A stretch of 35,019 nucleotides of DNA from an uncultured Prevotella sp. (lineage in GTDB: Bacteria; Bacteroidota; Bacteroidia; Bacteroidales; Bacteroidaceae): assembly GCA_946055365.1 (NCBI GenBank), contig CAMGFM010000002.1, positions 1-35,019 on the forward strand, in the 5' to 3' direction. Below are positions 28,192 through 35,019 of this stretch, in pieces. Below the pieces are notes generated by a model. It did not search any database. It saw only the letters and a list, made by a program, of their open reading frames with translations, and was not told the DNA's origin. Positions within the stretch are counted from its first letter, which is position 1; the number at the start of each line of letters is the position of its first letter. Made by a program: the position numbers and the translations under genes.

Positions 28192-30237
28192 ATGAGAAGA
28201 CTCCTGTTATCTGCCATCTGTCTCTCCGCCGCCACGGCGGCCATGGCACAGGGATGGCCCTCCGCCCACAAGGGCGTGATGCTTCAGGCTTTCTATTGGG
28301 ACAGTTATGATGCCACGGCGTGGTCAAAACTCGAGAGCCAAGCCGATGAATTGTCCGACTATTTCAACCTTGTGTGGATACCGCAGAGCGCGTCGTGCGG
28401 CGGCAAGTCCATGGGCTATGACGACCTCTATTGGTTCAGCCACTACGACAGTTCCTTTGGCACGGAGGAACAGCTGCGCTCGATGATTGGCACGTTCAAG
28501 TCAAAGGGCATAGGCACCATCGCCGACGTGGTAATCAACCACCGCAAGGGTGAGACCAACTGGGTTGACTTTCCTGCGGAGACATACAATGGCACTACCT
28601 ATCAGCTTTTTTCCACCGATATATGCAAGGGTGATGACGGGGGCAACACCCAGAAGTGGATAAACGACAACGGTCTGCAAGGCAAGTATGCCCTCAGCGA
28701 CAACTATGACACGGGCGACGACTTCAACGGCGCGCGCGACCTCGACCACAACAGTCCCAACGTGCAGGCAAACGTCAAGGCCTATCTGCGTTTCCTGCTC
28801 GACGAGCTGGGCTATACTGGCTTTCGCTATGACATGACCAAGGGCTATGCAGGCAAATTCACGGGCTTGTATAACGCCGATGCCGCTCCCGTCTACAGCG
28901 TGGGCGAGTATTGGGACGGCAACAAGGCCTCCTTGCAGGCGTGGCTCAACAGCACCAAGGTCGACGACAATATCATGACCGCCGCCTTTGACTTTCCCAT
29001 ACGCTACTCCTGCCGTGACGCCGCCAATAACGGCGACTGGTCAAAGCTCGACAACGGCGGTCTTGCCACCGTCAGCACCTACAGACGCTATGCCGTGACC
29101 TTCTGCGAGAACCACGACACGCAATATCGCTCGGCAAGTGAGCAGAACGATCCCATACGCAAGGACACCCTTGCCGTCAACGCCTATCTGCTCGCCATGC
29201 CTGGCACTCCCTGCGTGTTCCTCAGACACTGGATGGACTACAAGCCCGAACTCAAGAACATGATAATGCTGCGCAACCTCACGGGCATAAGCAACACCAG
29301 CAAGTGGGGGTGTGTGGAGAACAGTAAGGACCGCTATGTGCTGACCTCTACGGGCGACAACGGCAAGCTCATGGCTGCCGTGGGCAAGACCGCTGGCGAC
29401 TATGAGCCTGATGCGGGATGGGCATTGGCCCATGAGGGCTATCATTACCGCTATTTCCTCGAGACCACGCAGGAGACAGTGTGGCCCTCGTTGCCGTCGG
29501 GCGAATACTATAACGCCCCTGCCGTGGTGCTGCGGGCCATCACAGGGAGCGACGGCGCAAAGATAGTCTACACCCTTGACGGCAGTGAGCCGACAGCCTC
29601 CTCGCCCTCCGTGGCAAACGGGGCAAGCGTCGCTCTGCCCTCTGGCACGGTGACGCTCAAGGCAGGACTGCTCACGGGCGGCACGGTCAAGGGCATACAG
29701 ACACGCCGCTATGACATAAAGGCATTTGAGGCTCATGACATAGACGTGTATGTCAATGCCGACAAGGTGGGCTGGAGCGAAATGTATTTCTGGACATGGG
29801 GCGGCGACGGCAGCCATGCGCCACAAAACGGCACATGGCCGGGTGACAAGGTCTCCACCACCTTACGGATGAACGACAGGGAGTGGTTTGTGCGCACGTT
29901 CACCATCAACGCCCCCGACGACTATGTCAACATGGTGCTTGCCAAGAACGCCTTGGTGCAGACCATGGATGTCACTGGCGTAAATGCCGACACGTGGCTT
30001 GAGATACAGGGTGACAAAGACGCGCAGGGACACTATCTCGTAAAGGACGTGACAAGCGAGCAGCCCTCTGCCATCGTCAACGTCCACGACGACACAGCCG
30101 CCAAACCCACAAGTGTCATCACCATTGACGGCCGCTGCCTGCGCACGTTCACACATCATGTGGGCGAAAGCGAGGCTCTGAGAGGACTCGGCAAAGGCGT
30201 GTATATAGTGAACGGACGCAAGGTGGTGAGACATTGA
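28192..30237 (+). CDS. Secreted alpha-amylase (GH13) with starch-binding module and T9SS-like tail
   Basis: This 681-aa endo-amylase has a signal peptide (MRRLLLSAICLSAATAAMAQ). The ATG at 28192 is preferred over a GTG frame from 28147. The GH13 barrel (about 20-360) has Asp214 (GFRYDMTKGY), Glu239 (VGEYWDG) and Asp309 (ENHDTQ). A chitobiase-like Fn3/beta domain follows (about 443-510, IVYTLDGSEPT), then a CBM26-like starch-binding module (about 515-615, MYFWTWGGDG). The C-terminus, GKGVYIVNGRKVVRH, resembles the short end of type IX secretion sorting domains, so surface delivery by T9SS is inferred. It would make the first cuts in starch. It is the last gene of the plus-strand cluster. Confidence 0.92.
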   Translation: MRRLLLSAICLSAATAAMAQGWPSAHKGVMLQAFYWDSYDATAWSKLESQADELSDYFNLVWIPQSASCGGKSMGYDDLYWFSHYDSSFGTEEQLRSMIGTFKSKGIGTIADVVINHRKGETNWVDFPAETYNGTTYQLFSTDICKGDDGGNTQKWINDNGLQGKYALSDNYDTGDDFNGARDLDHNSPNVQANVKAYLRFLLDELGYTGFRYDMTKGYAGKFTGLYNADAAPVYSVGEYWDGNKASLQAWLNSTKVDDNIMTAAFDFPIRYSCRDAANNGDWSKLDNGGLATVSTYRRYAVTFCENHDTQYRSASEQNDPIRKDTLAVNAYLLAMPGTPCVFLRHWMDYKPELKNMIMLRNLTGISNTSKWGCVENSKDRYVLTSTGDNGKLMAAVGKTAGDYEPDAGWALAHEGYHYRYFLETTQETVWPSLPSGEYYNAPAVVLRAITGSDGAKIVYTLDGSEPTASSPSVANGASVALPSGTVTLKAGLLTGGTVKGIQTRRYDIKAFEAHDIDVYVNADKVGWSEMYFWTWGGDGSHAPQNGTWPGDKVSTTLRMNDREWFVRTFTINAPDDYVNMVLAKNALVQTMDVTGVNADTWLEIQGDKDAQGHYLVKDVTSEQPSAIVNVHDDTAAKPTSVITIDGRCLRTFTHHVGESEALRGLGKGVYIVNGRKVVRH

Positions 30238-30316
30238 GACGCACGGCACGGCTCATGGGCATGACGACGCACACTCATGCGTCTGCGTACACCTCATAAG
30301 AGACATGACACATTTG

Positions 30317-30639
30317 TAGAGCGGCATTTGGCACATCGTCAAGTGCCGCTTTTGTTGTCGTATAGCGGCACTTGGCTTTCACAGAGTGGCACTTGGCTTT
30401 TATGTAGTGCCGCTTTTGTTGCCGCAGAGTGGCACTTGGCTTTCACAGAGTGGCACTTGGCTTTTATGTAGTGCCGCTTTTGTTGCCGCAGAGTGGCACT
30501 TGGCTTTCACAGAGTGGCACTTGGCTTTTATGTAGCGGCACTTTTGTTGCCGCAGAGTGGCACTTGGCTATCACAGAGTGGCACTTGAATTTTATGGAGT
30601 GGCACTTTTGCTATCACAGAGCGTCACTTTTGCTGTCGT
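30317..30639. repeat. Array E: 15 repeat units of 21-22 bp with a 64-bp higher-order repeat
   Basis: Units start at 30317, 30339, 30361, 30383, 30404, 30426, 30447, 30468, 30490, 30511, 30532, 30554, 30575, 30596 and 30618. Every offset is 21 or 22. Cores are AGAGTGGCACTTGGC or the other orientation AGTGCCGCTTTTG. Three-unit blocks repeat at exactly 64 bp (30383, 30447, 30511, 30575), showing recent amplification. The array lies between the convergent amylase and beta-galactosidase genes. Open frames crossing it are repeat artefacts. Confidence 0.9.
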
Positions 30640-30678
30640 CATGCGTTGCCTGCCTCATGTCCATCCTCTTTTAATCCA

Positions 30679-30720
30679 TAAAGAAAGGCGTGCAGCCTTT
30701 GTCCTGCACGCCTTTCTTTA
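30679..30720. terminator. Strong bidirectional terminator between amylase and second beta-galactosidase
   Basis: A perfect 17-bp stem, with arms 30679-30695 and 30704-30720, has an 8-nt loop. The arms end in TTTCTTTA on either strand, giving U-rich 3' ends in both directions. It sits just after the beta-galactosidase stop and past repeat array E. Confidence 0.9.
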
Positions 30721-30742
30721 ATTGCGTTGTCGTCTCTTTATG

Positions 30743-35019
<4,277 letters not shown>

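Noticed and set aside
30317-30639. CRISPR array
   Set aside because: The period is only 21-22 bp with fillers of under 10 bases, the cores vary and flip orientation, and no cas genes are present.
30277-30674. Short ORFs across array E (also 3681-4006 across array A) as repeat proteins
   Set aside because: Unit sizes alternate between 21 and 22, so the frame is not kept, and there are no start signals or protein-like composition.

Overview
The window looks like a chromosomal segment of a Bacteroidales bacterium, most likely Prevotellaceae, with fairly high GC. The evidence is a full SusC/SusD/SusE/SusF outer-membrane starch system, Bacteroidetes-type promoters (TAnnTTTG at -7), almost no Shine-Dalgarno sequences, and secreted proteins with a short C-terminal tail resembling type IX secretion sorting signals. 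The genus is an inference from protein style; no marker gene is present.

Layout. Positions 1-51 hold the 5' part of a tRNA-Tyr (minus strand). A secreted GH2 beta-galactosidase follows (319-3621), then an SGNH hydrolase/MBOAT acyltransferase pair (4151-6505) that probably O-acetylates a cell-surface glycan. On the minus strand come a prolyl oligopeptidase (8866-6722), an MFS/GPH-type sugar transporter (10434-9106) and a LacI-family regulator (11550-10456). Divergent from the regulator is susC-susD-susE-susF (12254-19441). After a convergent Hsp20 gene (20284-19856), a second plus-strand maltodextrin cluster encodes a GH77 4-alpha-glucanotransferase with N-terminal starch-binding modules, a type I pullulanase, a SusA-like neopullulanase and a secreted alpha-amylase with a CBM26-like module (21050-30237). 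The window ends with a second, larger GH2 beta-galactosidase (34402-30743) and the 3' part of another secreted protein, both on the minus strand.

How it works together. Starch would be cut outside the cell by the amylase, bound and imported by SusCDEF, degraded in the periplasm by SusA and pullulanase, taken across the inner membrane by the MFS transporter, and disproportionated by MalQ. The LacI-type protein is the obvious regulator. Palindromes containing AAACGTTT lie in the lacI/susC divergent region and upstream of malQ. Their centres are 62.5, 62.5 and 61.5 bp from the three -7 boxes, which suggests one regulon with fixed promoter geometry.

The most unusual signal is a family of intergenic tandem arrays with a 21-22 bp period, close to two helical turns. 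They are built on a quasi-palindromic core (AAAGTGCCGCTTT / AAGTGGCACTT). Five clear arrays (3757-3929, 11981-12067, 19543-19671, 25817-25925, 30317-30639) and one diverged array (about 8940-9112) lie between genes and never inside them. I do not recognise this as a described element.
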